Shown here in pieces: positions 19,092 to 27,951 of a stretch of 64,000 bases of DNA. Below the pieces are notes generated by a model. It worked only from the letters and a program-made list of their open reading frames with translations, did not search any database and was not told where the DNA came from. Within the stretch, counting starts at the first letter, position 1, and each line of letters begins with the position of its first letter. Position numbers and translations under genes: made by a program. This stretch comes from Vibrio hepatarius (GTDB taxonomy: Bacteria; Pseudomonadota; Gammaproteobacteria; Enterobacterales; Vibrionaceae): NCBI RefSeq assembly GCF_018860525.1, contig NZ_JAHKPM010000069.1, positions 62,001 to 126,000 on the forward strand, read 5' to 3'.

Positions 19092-19640
19092 ATGGACCAA
19101 GACAAGTTTACTCATATCTACCGCTTGCCGACCGCGACACAAATACGTATTGCTAAATGGCAGCAGACATTTAATGGAACGTCAGATTTGGTGATCCATA
19201 AAGCGATAGAAGCACGTAATAAGCAATACCGCCAGCCGAGCTTTTTTCTTACCGGCTGGAGTGTGAATTTGTTCGACAAGAATGACATCTCCATTACTAA
19301 TCACGGTAAATACATTCAAACCGCTATGCGAACCATGGTCGATCGCAAAGTGTCATACAAACGCATTTACCTTACACGAGTACCTCTCGAACAAGCAGAG
19401 CCTGCATTGGCTAACTTCAAACTAGAATGGCTTTCAAAACACAACCATGTTGCGCGTAAATACAATCAAATAAAGAAGAAAGAGCTACTACGCTATGCCC
19501 GAGAGGAAGAAGAAACGCTGTATCCGTCAATACCAAAAGGTGAATTTGACAAAGCTTTGTGGAACCGCTTAGTTTTATCTGAACTAGGAAACCAGCGAAA
19601 ATTTGATAACCCCTATTTCGTAAAAAAGTCCAAGGTTTAA
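19092..19640 (+). CDS. Basic protein of unknown function
   Basis: About 182 residues; I do not recognise it. The protein is soluble, charged and Lys/Arg-rich, especially at about residues 120-150 (HNHVARKYNQIKKKELL). It has no signal peptide or membrane segment and no obvious catalytic motif. An upstream GTG at 19080 would add four residues. It is followed by a shared hairpin at 19645-19667. A nucleic-acid-binding role would fit the charge but is only a guess. Confidence 0.6.
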   Translation: MDQDKFTHIYRLPTATQIRIAKWQQTFNGTSDLVIHKAIEARNKQYRQPSFFLTGWSVNLFDKNDISITNHGKYIQTAMRTMVDRKVSYKRIYLTRVPLEQAEPALANFKLEWLSKHNHVARKYNQIKKKELLRYAREEEETLYPSIPKGEFDKALWNRLVLSELGNQRKFDNPYFVKKSKV

Positions 19641-19644
19641 TCCC

Positions 19645-19667
19645 AAAGGCAGCCTAACACTGCCTTT
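19645..19667. terminator. Hairpin between convergent genes
   Basis: AAAGGCAG...CTGCCTTT, an 8-bp perfect stem with a 7-base loop, lies between the ends of a plus-strand and a minus-strand gene and probably ends both transcripts. Confidence 0.7.
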
Positions 19668-19670
19668 GAG

Positions 19671-20453
19671 TTACTCATATTTGTCCATTATTTCTTGATA
19701 TAGTGAAGCTCCAGACTCACCCTTAGTACTTTTGAGAAGATCTATGCCTCGCTGTAATTTGGCTTTAGCTTCAGGATTAACACTCGTATTTAAAGCAAAA
19801 TACACATCCCCTTCTCTTACCGTATATACTGCCTCAAATAAGTCAGGGTCTACCTGTGCTTCTTTAGACCACCATATTGCGGCTCGATGAGCATAAACTA
19901 ATAAATCAATACGCTTTTTCATTAATTGCTCAGACAGTGTTGTGACGTAATTAGACTCCTGCATTGCATTTCGAGGAATCCCCATATCTAATAGAGATTG
20001 CTCGCCAATATCGTCTCGAATTACTCCAATACGGTATTTAGCCATATCCATAGCTTTATTAATTTTTATATTGGCATCCTTACGAGCCATAACGACAATT
20101 TTTATATCAGTAATGGGACCAACCCAGTGGAATAACTTCTCACGGTGTTCAGACCGAGTGGTTGAAAATAACACCGCGTTATCCTCAGTGAGCGCTGTCC
20201 TGTAGGAGCGGGCCCATGGCTGGAGAGTGATTTGTGATATTTCAACCTCCTCTCCCACCAACTTGCTTGCTGCTTTCAAAATATCGACAGCGTAACCAGA
20301 TATCTCACCATCTTTCAGATAATTTCCCGGAGGATAAGACTCCGTAAAATACGAAAGCTCACGCAAATCTGATGATTCTTCAGCCTTAATAACAGGAGTA
20401 TTAATTAACATTAATAGAATCGATATGGACAGAAGACATTTTACTCGCTTCAT
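19671..20453 (-). CDS. SBP_bac_3-type periplasmic binding protein
   Basis: A 260-residue protein with a signal peptide (cleavage near VIKAEE, residue 24) and the transporter-substrate-binding fold of family 3: YPPGNYLKDGEISGYAVDIL near the N terminus is the typical ligand-pocket entry. No transporter genes are adjacent. Similar orphan proteins in vibrios are encoded close to chemotaxis or c-di-GMP genes, and here a chemoreceptor gene is divergent 378 bases away. A sensory or uptake role both remain possible. Confidence 0.78.
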   Translation of the reverse strand: MKRVKCLLSISILLMLINTPVIKAEESSDLRELSYFTESYPPGNYLKDGEISGYAVDILKAASKLVGEEVEISQITLQPWARSYRTALTEDNAVLFSTTRSEHREKLFHWVGPITDIKIVVMARKDANIKINKAMDMAKYRIGVIRDDIGEQSLLDMGIPRNAMQESNYVTTLSEQLMKKRIDLLVYAHRAAIWWSKEAQVDPDLFEAVYTVREGDVYFALNTSVNPEAKAKLQRGIDLLKSTKGESGASLYQEIMDKYE

Positions 20454-20831
20454 TATCTTCTTTCCCCAAAAGTAATGACCATCGTATAAACTTAGTTCAC
20501 CAAACAGCAGTTCTAAAGAAAAACCACGAATAAAATGAAGTATTTTTTACAACAGCAGGTTGCACATCTGCTTAAGATCAAAGTCTCTAGGCATTGAATA
20601 GACAGCTATTGCTGCGCATATAAATCCTACCGTTCTCCAGCTACCAATAAATTCTCCAGATATCAGCCAACATTTAGAGCTGTTATTGGAGTATAAGATT
20701 CAATGCTGAAGTCACAATTTCTGAACAAATTTTCTCTACAAAAAAGAATAAATAGTATGCGCCCAGTTGATTTACTCTGAACACAGATCATACTTACTGA
20801 TGACAAAATAATCATTAAGGAATAGCGAACT
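20454..20831. other. Divergent promoter region
   Basis: 378 bases between the binding-protein gene and the chemoreceptor gene. AT-rich with no recognisable gene or RNA. An AAGGA ribosome-binding site precedes the chemoreceptor ATG. Confidence 0.4.
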
Positions 20832-22139
20832 ATGTGGCCCTTCAGAAAACTTGCGGAAAACGATACCCAATACGACGAGTTTAATGGTTATAAACAAACC
20901 GTCAATTCTATGAATCAGTCATTAGTGACTATACAATTCACACCCAGTGGTGACATAAAGTCCGCAAGCCCTCTTTTTCTCGAAGCCATGGGTTACAAAA
21001 TTAGTGAAGTACAAGGAAAGCACCACAGAATATTTTGTGCTCCAAGATATGTAGAAACCCAAGAGTACCGAAGTTTTTGGCAAGACTTAGCGAAAGGACA
21101 AGTAAAAGCCGGAACTTTTGAGCGGTATAATAAATCCGGAGGCCTCATTATTATCGAAGCAACCTACTTTCCCGTACTCAATGATAATGGCCAAGTTGAA
21201 AGTGTAATTAAAATCGCTAATGATGTTACTGAAAAAATGACAAAAGCCCGTTCACAACATGATCTGATTTCAGCATTACACCAAAACTTCGCGGTCATCG
21301 AATTCCAACCTGACGGAACGGTTATTGAAGCAAACAACAATTTCCTTGATGCGCTAGGATATAGTCTTGAGCAAATCCAAGGCAAGCATCATAAGATGTT
21401 CTGCTTTGATGAGTTTTACAATCATAACCCTAATTTTTGGAAAGACTTATCTAGTGGTCGCGCGTTTTCTGGTCGATTTTTGCGTAAAAATAATTACGGC
21501 GAGGAAATATGGATTCAAGCCTCTTACAGCCCTGTATGTGATGGACAAGGAAAAGTATATAAGGTGGTTAAGTTCGCTTCTAATATCACTGAAGATGTCA
21601 ATCGAGAACTGGCCGTTTCCGATGCTGCCAATATTGCCTACAGTACAGCGGTAGAAACTTCTCAAGTGACCCAAGAGGGTAAAAAAGTTCTAGAAGATAC
21701 GGTAAATATTTCGCAAACAATGATGAAAAACCTAAACCAGTCTATCAATCAAGTCCAAGAACTCGCGTCACTTTCAAATGATGTCTCGGAAATCGTAAAA
21801 ACGATTGGTGGCATTGCTGACCAAACAAACTTACTGGCCCTAAATGCAGCCATTGAAGCAGCAAGAGCAGGAGAACAAGGCCGAGGATTTGCTGTCGTTG
21901 CGGATGAAGTTCGACAGTTAGCCTCTAGAACCTCTGAATCAACTGAAGAGATTACTCAGGTTGTCAACAAAAACATGACATTGACACAAGAAGTCACAAA
22001 AGCAATGAATGATGTAAACAACGTAGCAGAGCAAACCAGCTCTCGTATCGAAGAAGTCTCACACACTATGGATGAAATATATAGCGGAGCTGAGAGTGTT
22101 GCATCAGCAGTCAACAGCTTCAAAGCAAATAATGCTTGA
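20832..22139 (+). CDS. Soluble double-PAS chemoreceptor (BdlA/Aer-like)
   Basis: A 435-residue cytoplasmic methyl-accepting protein. Two tandem PAS domains (about 25-130 and 145-255) share the motif QGKHH(R/K)(I/M)FC, marking them as duplicates; each is followed by a PAC-like strand. The signalling domain (about 265-435) has the conserved hairpin tip (DQTNLLALNAAIEAARAGE). There is no transmembrane segment or HAMP domain. The layout is that of Pseudomonas BdlA, a biofilm-dispersal sensor, and of PAS receptors that sense redox or heme ligands. The ligand here is unknown. Confidence 0.88.
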   Translation: MWPFRKLAENDTQYDEFNGYKQTVNSMNQSLVTIQFTPSGDIKSASPLFLEAMGYKISEVQGKHHRIFCAPRYVETQEYRSFWQDLAKGQVKAGTFERYNKSGGLIIIEATYFPVLNDNGQVESVIKIANDVTEKMTKARSQHDLISALHQNFAVIEFQPDGTVIEANNNFLDALGYSLEQIQGKHHKMFCFDEFYNHNPNFWKDLSSGRAFSGRFLRKNNYGEEIWIQASYSPVCDGQGKVYKVVKFASNITEDVNRELAVSDAANIAYSTAVETSQVTQEGKKVLEDTVNISQTMMKNLNQSINQVQELASLSNDVSEIVKTIGGIADQTNLLALNAAIEAARAGEQGRGFAVVADEVRQLASRTSESTEEITQVVNKNMTLTQEVTKAMNDVNNVAEQTSSRIEEVSHTMDEIYSGAESVASAVNSFKANNA

Positions 22140-22339
22140 GTACGAGAAAGACCACCAGTTAGTTGGACTTAGGAGAAAAAAGTCTAGCAAATATCCCAAC
22201 GTGAGTGAGTTAATCTCCTAAGAAACAAGCTATAGTACCGCTGTATTCAGAGGCTAAACGATAAAAATATTCGATATTCAACAAAAAGAGTGCCAGTGTT
22301 ACACTTCAAGATTATCGACACAAATGCTAAAGGTGGACT

Positions 22340-22591
22340 ATGAACCCAATACTTGAGATGTTAAACCAATACAATATTAGCAATGAACAAATAAGTGATC
22401 TGTTTGAAACACTAACTCAAAACCCTCTTGCCGCCATGGAAAATATAGGTCAGCTTGGCCTACCACAAGACCAATTGCAACTGTTGATGGGACAAGTAAT
22501 GCAAAATCCACAGTTGATTAAGGACGCTGTTGAAGAGCTCGGCCTCGACTTCTCAAAAGTAGAACAAGCAAAAAACACACTCCAGCAATAA
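22340..22591 (+). CDS. DUF2999-like small protein
   Basis: An 83-residue acidic, helical protein resembling the DUF2999 family of Vibrio and Shewanella (NPILEMLNQYNISNEQI start; repeated NPLAAM and NPQLIKDA segments). Function unknown. GGTGGA precedes the ATG and a strong terminator follows within a few bases, so it is a short monocistronic unit. Confidence 0.7.
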   Translation: MNPILEMLNQYNISNEQISDLFETLTQNPLAAMENIGQLGLPQDQLQLLMGQVMQNPQLIKDAVEELGLDFSKVEQAKNTLQQ

Positions 22592-22593
22592 AT

Positions 22594-22616
22594 AAGGGCT
22601 CCTTAGTGGAGCCCTA
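22594..22616 (+). terminator. Intrinsic terminator
   Basis: AGGGCTCC-TTAGT-GGAGCCCT followed by ATCGTTTTATT, directly after the DUF2999-like gene and before the convergent metalloprotease gene. Confidence 0.85.
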
Positions 22617-22635
22617 TCGTTTTATTCAATCATCG

Positions 22636-24459
22636 CTAATTTAAACTGAGTGTCACACCGGAATAACTACTGTAAGCTCTTAGCATAACATGGTAAGTAG
22701 TACCAGGTGTTGCTGTTACAGTACACTGCTCATTATTTCCGTAGTTATATGGACGGCAATCAAAGCTACTAGCTGTAGGCTTACTACCTGCTTTTACGTA
22801 TAAATCTGCATCACCGCTTCCACCAGCCATAGAGACAACCGCATTAGATGCCGAATCAACAGTAAATGTGTAAAAGACTTCTGACGAACGAGCTCCGGAA
22901 AGGTTAGTTACTGGTGATCCCTTCACTAAAACGTTATCAGTTGGAGGAGGAGTCGTACCACAAGAAGCATTTACGCCGACAGTATTAAATGCATCTTCTA
23001 CATCTGTAGCATTATAACCCATATCCGCAGCGGCTTTAGCAACACCACATCCGCCTTCATCAAAAGTACTATTTGCTGTCCAATACGTCTGGTTTGCCAA
23101 AGTAAATATTTCAAAGCCTTTACGAACATCCCATCCTGCTTTGTTTGCTAGTAAGTAAAAGGCACGATTAAAGACACCACTAGAGTAGTGCACATTCAAA
23201 CCATTGTAGTACTGTGAGGCATTATCTATTGAGCGACCGTCTCGAGATGGCTGCTCAAAATAGCGTAGACCTCCGTCTGATTTGAAAATATCTGCCCCTA
23301 CTATCCAGTCAACTGAGCCTTTCATGTAATACTCCGCCGCTTCACCTGCAATATCAGAGAACGCTTCATTCATGCCACCAGACATATTGGCATAGACTAG
23401 GCCAGAGTTTTGCTCAGTAAAACCATGACTTACTTCATGAGCACTCACGTTAATATCTACTAACGGATAAAACCTGCTTTTTCCATCACCAAAAGTCATA
23501 GAAGATCCATTCCAAAACGCATTTTCATAACTACTACCATAGTGAACACGCATTGTAAGCTGGAATGTTAATGGCGCGGTATTCATCCAGTCTTTGTACA
23601 TATCAAACACAATTTTACCAAAGTAATGAGCATCGTTAAGAGGTGAATATGCCCCATTGACAAACTTGTGATCATTAAAGTTGGAGTCATCATTACAAGA
23701 ATAGCTGTAGGCACTACTACCTGATGTTCTGCCATTTAAGTCAACTGTTTTAACTGCAGCATTATTCATTATACAAGTGTTACCAGACTTACTGATGACA
23801 AACCCTGGGTAGTCTGAACCAAAATTATACTGCCCTGTTTTCTCATTCCCGCCTGGTCCTGTACCCTGTGCTTCTGCATGGTTAAGCCCACTCCACTGCT
23901 TGAGTACTTCTCCCGTATTGGCATCAATAAAATAGAATGGGCGCTGAGGTACCTGAGCTGCAATGAAAAAATCAACCATATAAACAACTTTGGCAGTATT
24001 GGACTCATCCAGCCAAACCATAAGTTTAGATTGAGTATTTTCTATCGGAGCACCTGATTCGATTAACGTTCTTCTCTTAAAAGCATCTTTAGCCGCTAAA
24101 ATCGCTTGTTTTTCATCTAAGGCTGGAGACGAAGTGGCGACATCACCACTAATTCCTTCCATCATGATGCCATACACTTCACTTTGGCTGGTTTTTGTTT
24201 CAGTTGCAACAACTGAGGTATTAAATACTGGAAGCCCCAAATAAGTTTGTTGATAGCGAACTTTTACCTTTCCATTTGGTAAAACTACCCGTTTAACTTC
24301 AGAAAAACCCGTTTCCATTGGTACAACGCTAGTAGATTGAGCTTTTAGAGTTGTGTGCAATAGTGTATCGCTTTCGACTTTAACCATCTGTGCGGCCGAT
24401 ACTGGGAGGCTGACTCCTAACCCAGCGGCAATAAGCCAAAGTGTTTGATGTTGTTTCAT
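22636..24459 (-). CDS. hapA: Secreted M4 zinc metalloprotease (vibriolysin / HapA type)
   Basis: A 607-residue prepro-protease of the thermolysin family, close in layout to V. cholerae HapA, V. vulnificus VvpE and V. anguillarum EmpA. Order: signal peptide (about 1-23), FTP/PepSY propeptide (to about 195), mature catalytic domain starting near AEAQGTGPGG, zinc motif H341-E342-xx-H345 (HEVSH) with third ligand E365 (GGMNEAFSD), and a C-terminal PPC domain (about 515-607) after a short Pro/Thr linker. It is exported by the type II system in relatives, acting on mucin, elastin and other proteins. The gene is monocistronic; quorum-sensing control is known in the family but no site was identified here. 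Confidence 0.93.
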   Translation of the reverse strand: MKQHQTLWLIAAGLGVSLPVSAAQMVKVESDTLLHTTLKAQSTSVVPMETGFSEVKRVVLPNGKVKVRYQQTYLGLPVFNTSVVATETKTSQSEVYGIMMEGISGDVATSSPALDEKQAILAAKDAFKRRTLIESGAPIENTQSKLMVWLDESNTAKVVYMVDFFIAAQVPQRPFYFIDANTGEVLKQWSGLNHAEAQGTGPGGNEKTGQYNFGSDYPGFVISKSGNTCIMNNAAVKTVDLNGRTSGSSAYSYSCNDDSNFNDHKFVNGAYSPLNDAHYFGKIVFDMYKDWMNTAPLTFQLTMRVHYGSSYENAFWNGSSMTFGDGKSRFYPLVDINVSAHEVSHGFTEQNSGLVYANMSGGMNEAFSDIAGEAAEYYMKGSVDWIVGADIFKSDGGLRYFEQPSRDGRSIDNASQYYNGLNVHYSSGVFNRAFYLLANKAGWDVRKGFEIFTLANQTYWTANSTFDEGGCGVAKAAADMGYNATDVEDAFNTVGVNASCGTTPPPTDNVLVKGSPVTNLSGARSSEVFYTFTVDSASNAVVSMAGGSGDADLYVKAGSKPTASSFDCRPYNYGNNEQCTVTATPGTTYHVMLRAYSSYSGVTLSLN

Positions 24460-24851
24460 TTTACTTTCCTGTTATTGGTATAGAATCCTTCTCCCCAACG
24501 ACTGAATAGGAAGTGTCTTTGCGACAACTCGCTCCAATAACATGGTTGAAAACAACTTAACCAAGCAAACTGAATATGAAATTACAATTAGCCACATGGA
24601 AAAAAAATAAGACATTAAACACTCATTAAATCTACAATTATTTAACTTTATGACATTAAGAAGCCTTAAAAACAACAATATAAAGACTAATGATACTTTT
24701 GAGTCACAAAAAATGAACAGACAGATATCATTAGTGACACTAGGTATGTTGTAACCGATTTCATTAATATTTCATTAATTTACAGAACATCATATACAAT
24801 AAGAACCCTTTTAATTAGGGCTCTTATTAACAAAATAATCTTTACGGGATT
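24460..24851. other. AT-rich upstream region of the metalloprotease gene
   Basis: 392 bases, strongly AT-rich, carrying the metalloprotease promoter. Apart from the terminator at 24798-24828 nothing specific is visible. Confidence 0.4.
24798..24828 (-). terminator. Intrinsic terminator of the 24852-25430 gene
   Basis: On the minus strand AATAAGAGCCC...GGGTTCTTATT forms an 11-bp stem with one G-U pair, 24 bases after the stop codon of the minus-strand gene. Confidence 0.75.
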
Positions 24852-25430
24852 CTATTTCTTCTTTAGTTTGTAGTAGCATTCTAAGTCATAATCTTCACCC
24901 GATTTTGCTGTATACTCTTTAACTTCAGAGTATGCTCGAGGCTTTCCTTTATCATCACCTTTAACCAAACTTATCCAATGACGCATTGCAGACATATCCT
25001 GACTTTTCTGTAAAAAATAAGTGCATGTTTCCAATTGAATATCATCAATCTCAACTAACTCGACACAACCAGTTCCTTTGTGATGACCAAAAGCTAGTTC
25101 AACATGGCTTCCTGTACCATCACGGAAGAGAATCGACTCAGGGTCTTCTTTATTACCAGAATAAGCCACAAAGTGTTTTGAATGTTCTAGACCGCTATGG
25201 CTACCATCTTTGAAATAAGCCATAACATGCCGATAATCTACTACATACGCAGTCACATCATTGTGAGAACCATTTTCAAGTGGAAATAGGCGATCAAGCA
25301 ATTGTTTAGCTTTGCCTTGTTTTTCTGAAGCCTTATTTGCACTTACCTGCTCTACCTCAAAGACGGCTTCAGCGATAAAAGTCTCGTGCGCTTGATTATT
25401 TCTCGTTTTGTCGAAAGTAAGCATATTCAT
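24852..25430 (-). CDS. Protein of unknown function divergent from an XRE regulator
   Basis: A 192-residue soluble protein that I do not recognise. It has no signal peptide or membrane helix; the middle is rich in His and acidic residues (SHSGLEHSKHFVAYSG, SHVELAFGHHKGTG) and the C terminus is Lys-rich. It is transcribed divergently from the XRE/DUF3612-type regulator at 25596 across a 165-base region with a candidate operator, so it is the most likely direct target of that regulator. It has its own terminator and so forms a single-gene unit. Confidence 0.62.
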   Translation of the reverse strand: MNMLTFDKTRNNQAHETFIAEAVFEVEQVSANKASEKQGKAKQLLDRLFPLENGSHNDVTAYVVDYRHVMAYFKDGSHSGLEHSKHFVAYSGNKEDPESILFRDGTGSHVELAFGHHKGTGCVELVEIDDIQLETCTYFLQKSQDMSAMRHWISLVKGDDKGKPRAYSEVKEYTAKSGEDYDLECYYKLKKK

Positions 25431-25554
25431 AATGTATTTCCCTCACGAATTTTCAATAGATTTTCTGCTCTTGAGCAAGTATTTAACATCTGTGTTTCAC
25501 TATATGTTGATTAATAACTGTGCTTACTTTGTATACTAGTGAATTTATTACTAC

Positions 25555-25586
25555 AATTTCACAACAAAAATTTTACAATGTGAATT
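25555..25586. promoter_or_regulatory. Candidate operator for the XRE regulator
   Basis: An inverted repeat AATTTCACA...TGTGAATT with a 15-base centre (which contains TTTTACAA, repeated just before the start codon) lies immediately upstream of the regulator ATG at 25596. Its position fits autoregulation and control of the divergent gene. Only sequence symmetry supports this. Confidence 0.35.
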
Positions 25587-25595
25587 TTACAAAAA

Positions 25596-27131
25596 ATGCT
25601 ATCAAAAAGCCTTATTCGTCAATCTCATTTTTTGGGAACAAAAATACGAAATCTCAGAAAACGAAATCACTTAACTATGGAAGACCTTTCAACACGCTGT
25701 ATTCGAGTTAACCCTGAATCGGCACCGTCAGTGTCATACTTATCCATGATTGAACGAGGAAAACGCGTACCCAGTAGTGATATGCTAGAGGTTATCGCCA
25801 ACGTTTTTCAAAAAGACCCCTCATGGTTTTTGGATGACGAACCTGAGAAAGCAGATATTACTCCGATGAAAGGTAATAGAGGTGGAATCCATGGAATGGC
25901 ACTGGAACCAAGTTTCCTTTTTTCGAATGAAATATTGCAGATTGCCATACCAGAAATGTTATCTCAAACAGGTATTTCTGGGCGTCAGTTTGCACATCTA
26001 CTCATTAGAGCTCACCAGGAAAGTCATCAGAACCATTTTCCGGATCTAGAACGAGCTGCAGAAGAAGTCGGTCAAAAGCAGCTTAACTTATCTTGGCAAG
26101 ACCTTATGAGTATTGCTCGTAGTATGGGGTTATGTATCCGCTGGATATCGAGTCCGCCAAAAGATATCGTTGATGAGTTAGGTGTGAGTACTAAGCAAGT
26201 CATGACTTCTTTCTTTGAGCCTTCAGCTACGATTTACTTAAATGAGATACTAAAGAAACACCCAACACGCTTAAAATATGACCTCGCCGTTTATATAGGT
26301 CACTGTGTTTTACATAATAAGGCTGGGTTAAAAAGTGTACTTTCTGTAGGCCAAGCCAATAGCTGGGAAAACGAAGACCAAGCAAGTTCAACCTCAGAAC
26401 TTAAGTCTAAAGATATCTTAAAGGCATGGCGCGATTTTGAATCAAGCTTTTTCGCTGGCGCCCTACTTTGCCCCAAAGTTCCTTTTCGCCAGTTACTCGA
26501 TCGCAGCGGATACGAAATTGATGCGCATCTAAAAGCCGGCGTATCTCCCTCAGTTGCGATGCGACGCATGACCGTGGTGTCTCCATATCCGCACTGGCAC
26601 TATTTTGATGCGTACGGCCAAAATAAACTTAAAGCCGTATATAGAGGGAACGGTATTCCACTACCTTGGGGAAATATGTGCCAAGTTAACGACCCTTGTC
26701 AGCATTGGGCTGTTTTTCGCCGACTTGCACAACCTCAAAGTAGCAGCTCTGCACAAATTTCTATCTTAAATGTTAACGAAGAACCTAGGATTTACTGCTG
26801 TGAGTCAATTAACATAACCGATCCAGCAGGTAATAATCGAGTACTATGTGCTGGTATTGATTTAAACCCAGCAATTGATGCACAAGGTGGCGATTCTAAA
26901 GCAATTGCTGAATCTCTGAAATTTTTATGTGTTAAAAATGGAGGGACGGCCCCTATTCCCAGTAATCTTCGAAAGGAATTCACAACTATTGCCAAGATTC
27001 TCAATATTAATTGGGTTGAACGTGGCATACAAACTGATGCGAGAGTAATCTGTTCCCGTGGTGCGGTTTGTCCAAGGCAACCAAGTTGCTACAACCTAAG
27101 CATGCCATTTATTCCAGAAACACCAAAATAA
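25596..27131 (+). CDS. XRE-family regulator with DUF3612-like C-terminal region
   Basis: A 511-residue transcription factor: an N-terminal helix-turn-helix (about 12-75; LGTKIRNLRKRNHLTMEDLS, SYLSMIERGKRVPSS), a middle region, and a long C-terminal part resembling DUF3612/short-chain-acyl regulators of the RamB/MccR kind. The end carries a Cys cluster (C-SRGAV-C-PRQPS-C), similar in spacing to the C-terminal Cys motif of that group. Relatives respond to acyl-CoA or organic-acid metabolites and control acetate, glyoxylate or methylcitrate genes; the effector here is unknown. The ATG at 25596 has no clear ribosome-binding site. Confidence 0.75.
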   Translation: MLSKSLIRQSHFLGTKIRNLRKRNHLTMEDLSTRCIRVNPESAPSVSYLSMIERGKRVPSSDMLEVIANVFQKDPSWFLDDEPEKADITPMKGNRGGIHGMALEPSFLFSNEILQIAIPEMLSQTGISGRQFAHLLIRAHQESHQNHFPDLERAAEEVGQKQLNLSWQDLMSIARSMGLCIRWISSPPKDIVDELGVSTKQVMTSFFEPSATIYLNEILKKHPTRLKYDLAVYIGHCVLHNKAGLKSVLSVGQANSWENEDQASSTSELKSKDILKAWRDFESSFFAGALLCPKVPFRQLLDRSGYEIDAHLKAGVSPSVAMRRMTVVSPYPHWHYFDAYGQNKLKAVYRGNGIPLPWGNMCQVNDPCQHWAVFRRLAQPQSSSSAQISILNVNEEPRIYCCESINITDPAGNNRVLCAGIDLNPAIDAQGGDSKAIAESLKFLCVKNGGTAPIPSNLRKEFTTIAKILNINWVERGIQTDARVICSRGAVCPRQPSCYNLSMPFIPETPK

Positions 27132-27134
27132 AAA

Positions 27135-27161
27135 AGCCAACCACAAAAAGTGTGGTTGGCT
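27135..27161. terminator. Strong hairpin after the XRE regulator
   Basis: AGCCAACCACA-AAAAG-TGTGGTTGGCT is a perfect 11-bp stem. The T tract (TTTTTT) lies on the minus-strand side, so it is a better terminator for leftward transcripts from 27.2-27.9 kb, while its position right after the regulator stop fits a bidirectional role. Confidence 0.75.
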
Positions 27162-27164
27162 ACA

Positions 27165-27450
27165 TAATGTGTGAACAATCAATATTCACTAACAACGTCA
27201 GTTGGCTAGGTGACCCTCGGCTTAATAAGGGTCAATACTACTTAAGCACAAGTCGTGCCAATAATCACGAAGATGTAATTAACTGATAATTATGAATTTT
27301 TAAATTTGCGTATGAAGTTTATAGATACTTCATACGTATAGAATGCCATTTATTTGCAAAATGCAAGCATGGTATTATCGTTTTGCAAAGGATTAATGCT
27401 ATCATTAATCAGTACACATTAAGCCTGAGGGGGCTATAACTCCTTGTGGC
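27165..27450. other. Intergenic interval with a hairpin and no clear gene
   Basis: About 290 bases between the regulator and the DUF962 gene. It contains an inverted repeat TGACCCT...AGGGTCA (about 27211-27236). A 39-codon open frame from the ATG at 27168 on the plus strand has no ribosome-binding site and no recognisable product. The stretch 27290-27400 is AT-rich. Confidence 0.35.
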
Positions 27451-27885
27451 TTACTTATGTCGAAATACCCAGATTGGACCAATTAAGATAAACCAAAAAT
27501 TATCCCAGCAAGAAGGCATTCTTCCTTCTATCTTATGGCCAATGAATTGCACAAACCACAACAAGGTAAATAGGCTTGATGAGATGAGAAGTACTGGTAA
27601 TTGCAGAATATCTAAAGACCAAATTAAAGATATACAGGCTAAAGTAAATCCTAACATCATCAAAAACACACTTAAGGAAAGCCTGAAATAAAAAACCATT
27701 GCGGGGATTATAGCTAAGTAAACCCAATTCAGGGTAAAGCCCAAAAAAGAGACCGAAGGTATTGCCCACAACAAACCTATAACCGATAGAAAAATACCAG
27801 GTACAGACACTTTATGAATCTTCTGATTTATGGGATCTTGGTGACTTGCTCCATAATCATTTAACCATTGATCCAAGTCTCGCAT
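27451..27885 (-). CDS. DUF962/Mpo1-like membrane protein
   Basis: A 144-residue inner-membrane protein with the family motif at the N terminus (YGASHQDPINQKIHKVSVPG), about four hydrophobic segments and a conserved C-terminal IGHKIEGRMPSCW. Family members related to yeast Mpo1 are 2-hydroxy fatty-acid dioxygenases in alpha-oxidation; the His residues needed (H in SHQDP, H in KIHK, H in GHK) are present. The start at 27885 follows GAGAG; two earlier in-frame starts exist. Function in bacteria is inferred. Confidence 0.78.
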   Translation of the reverse strand: MRDLDQWLNDYGASHQDPINQKIHKVSVPGIFLSVIGLLWAIPSVSFLGFTLNWVYLAIIPAMVFYFRLSLSVFLMMLGFTLACISLIWSLDILQLPVLLISSSLFTLLWFVQFIGHKIEGRMPSCWDNFWFILIGPIWVFRHK

Positions 27886-27951
27886 TACTTTTACTCTCAT
27901 TGATTGAATTTTCAAATAAAATGATTTTTGGCGCTGTATTGTAAAATCTAA

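Noticed and set aside
25520..25711. Short frame overlapping the start of the XRE regulator
   Set aside because: It runs through the promoter and the helix-turn-helix coding sequence in another frame.
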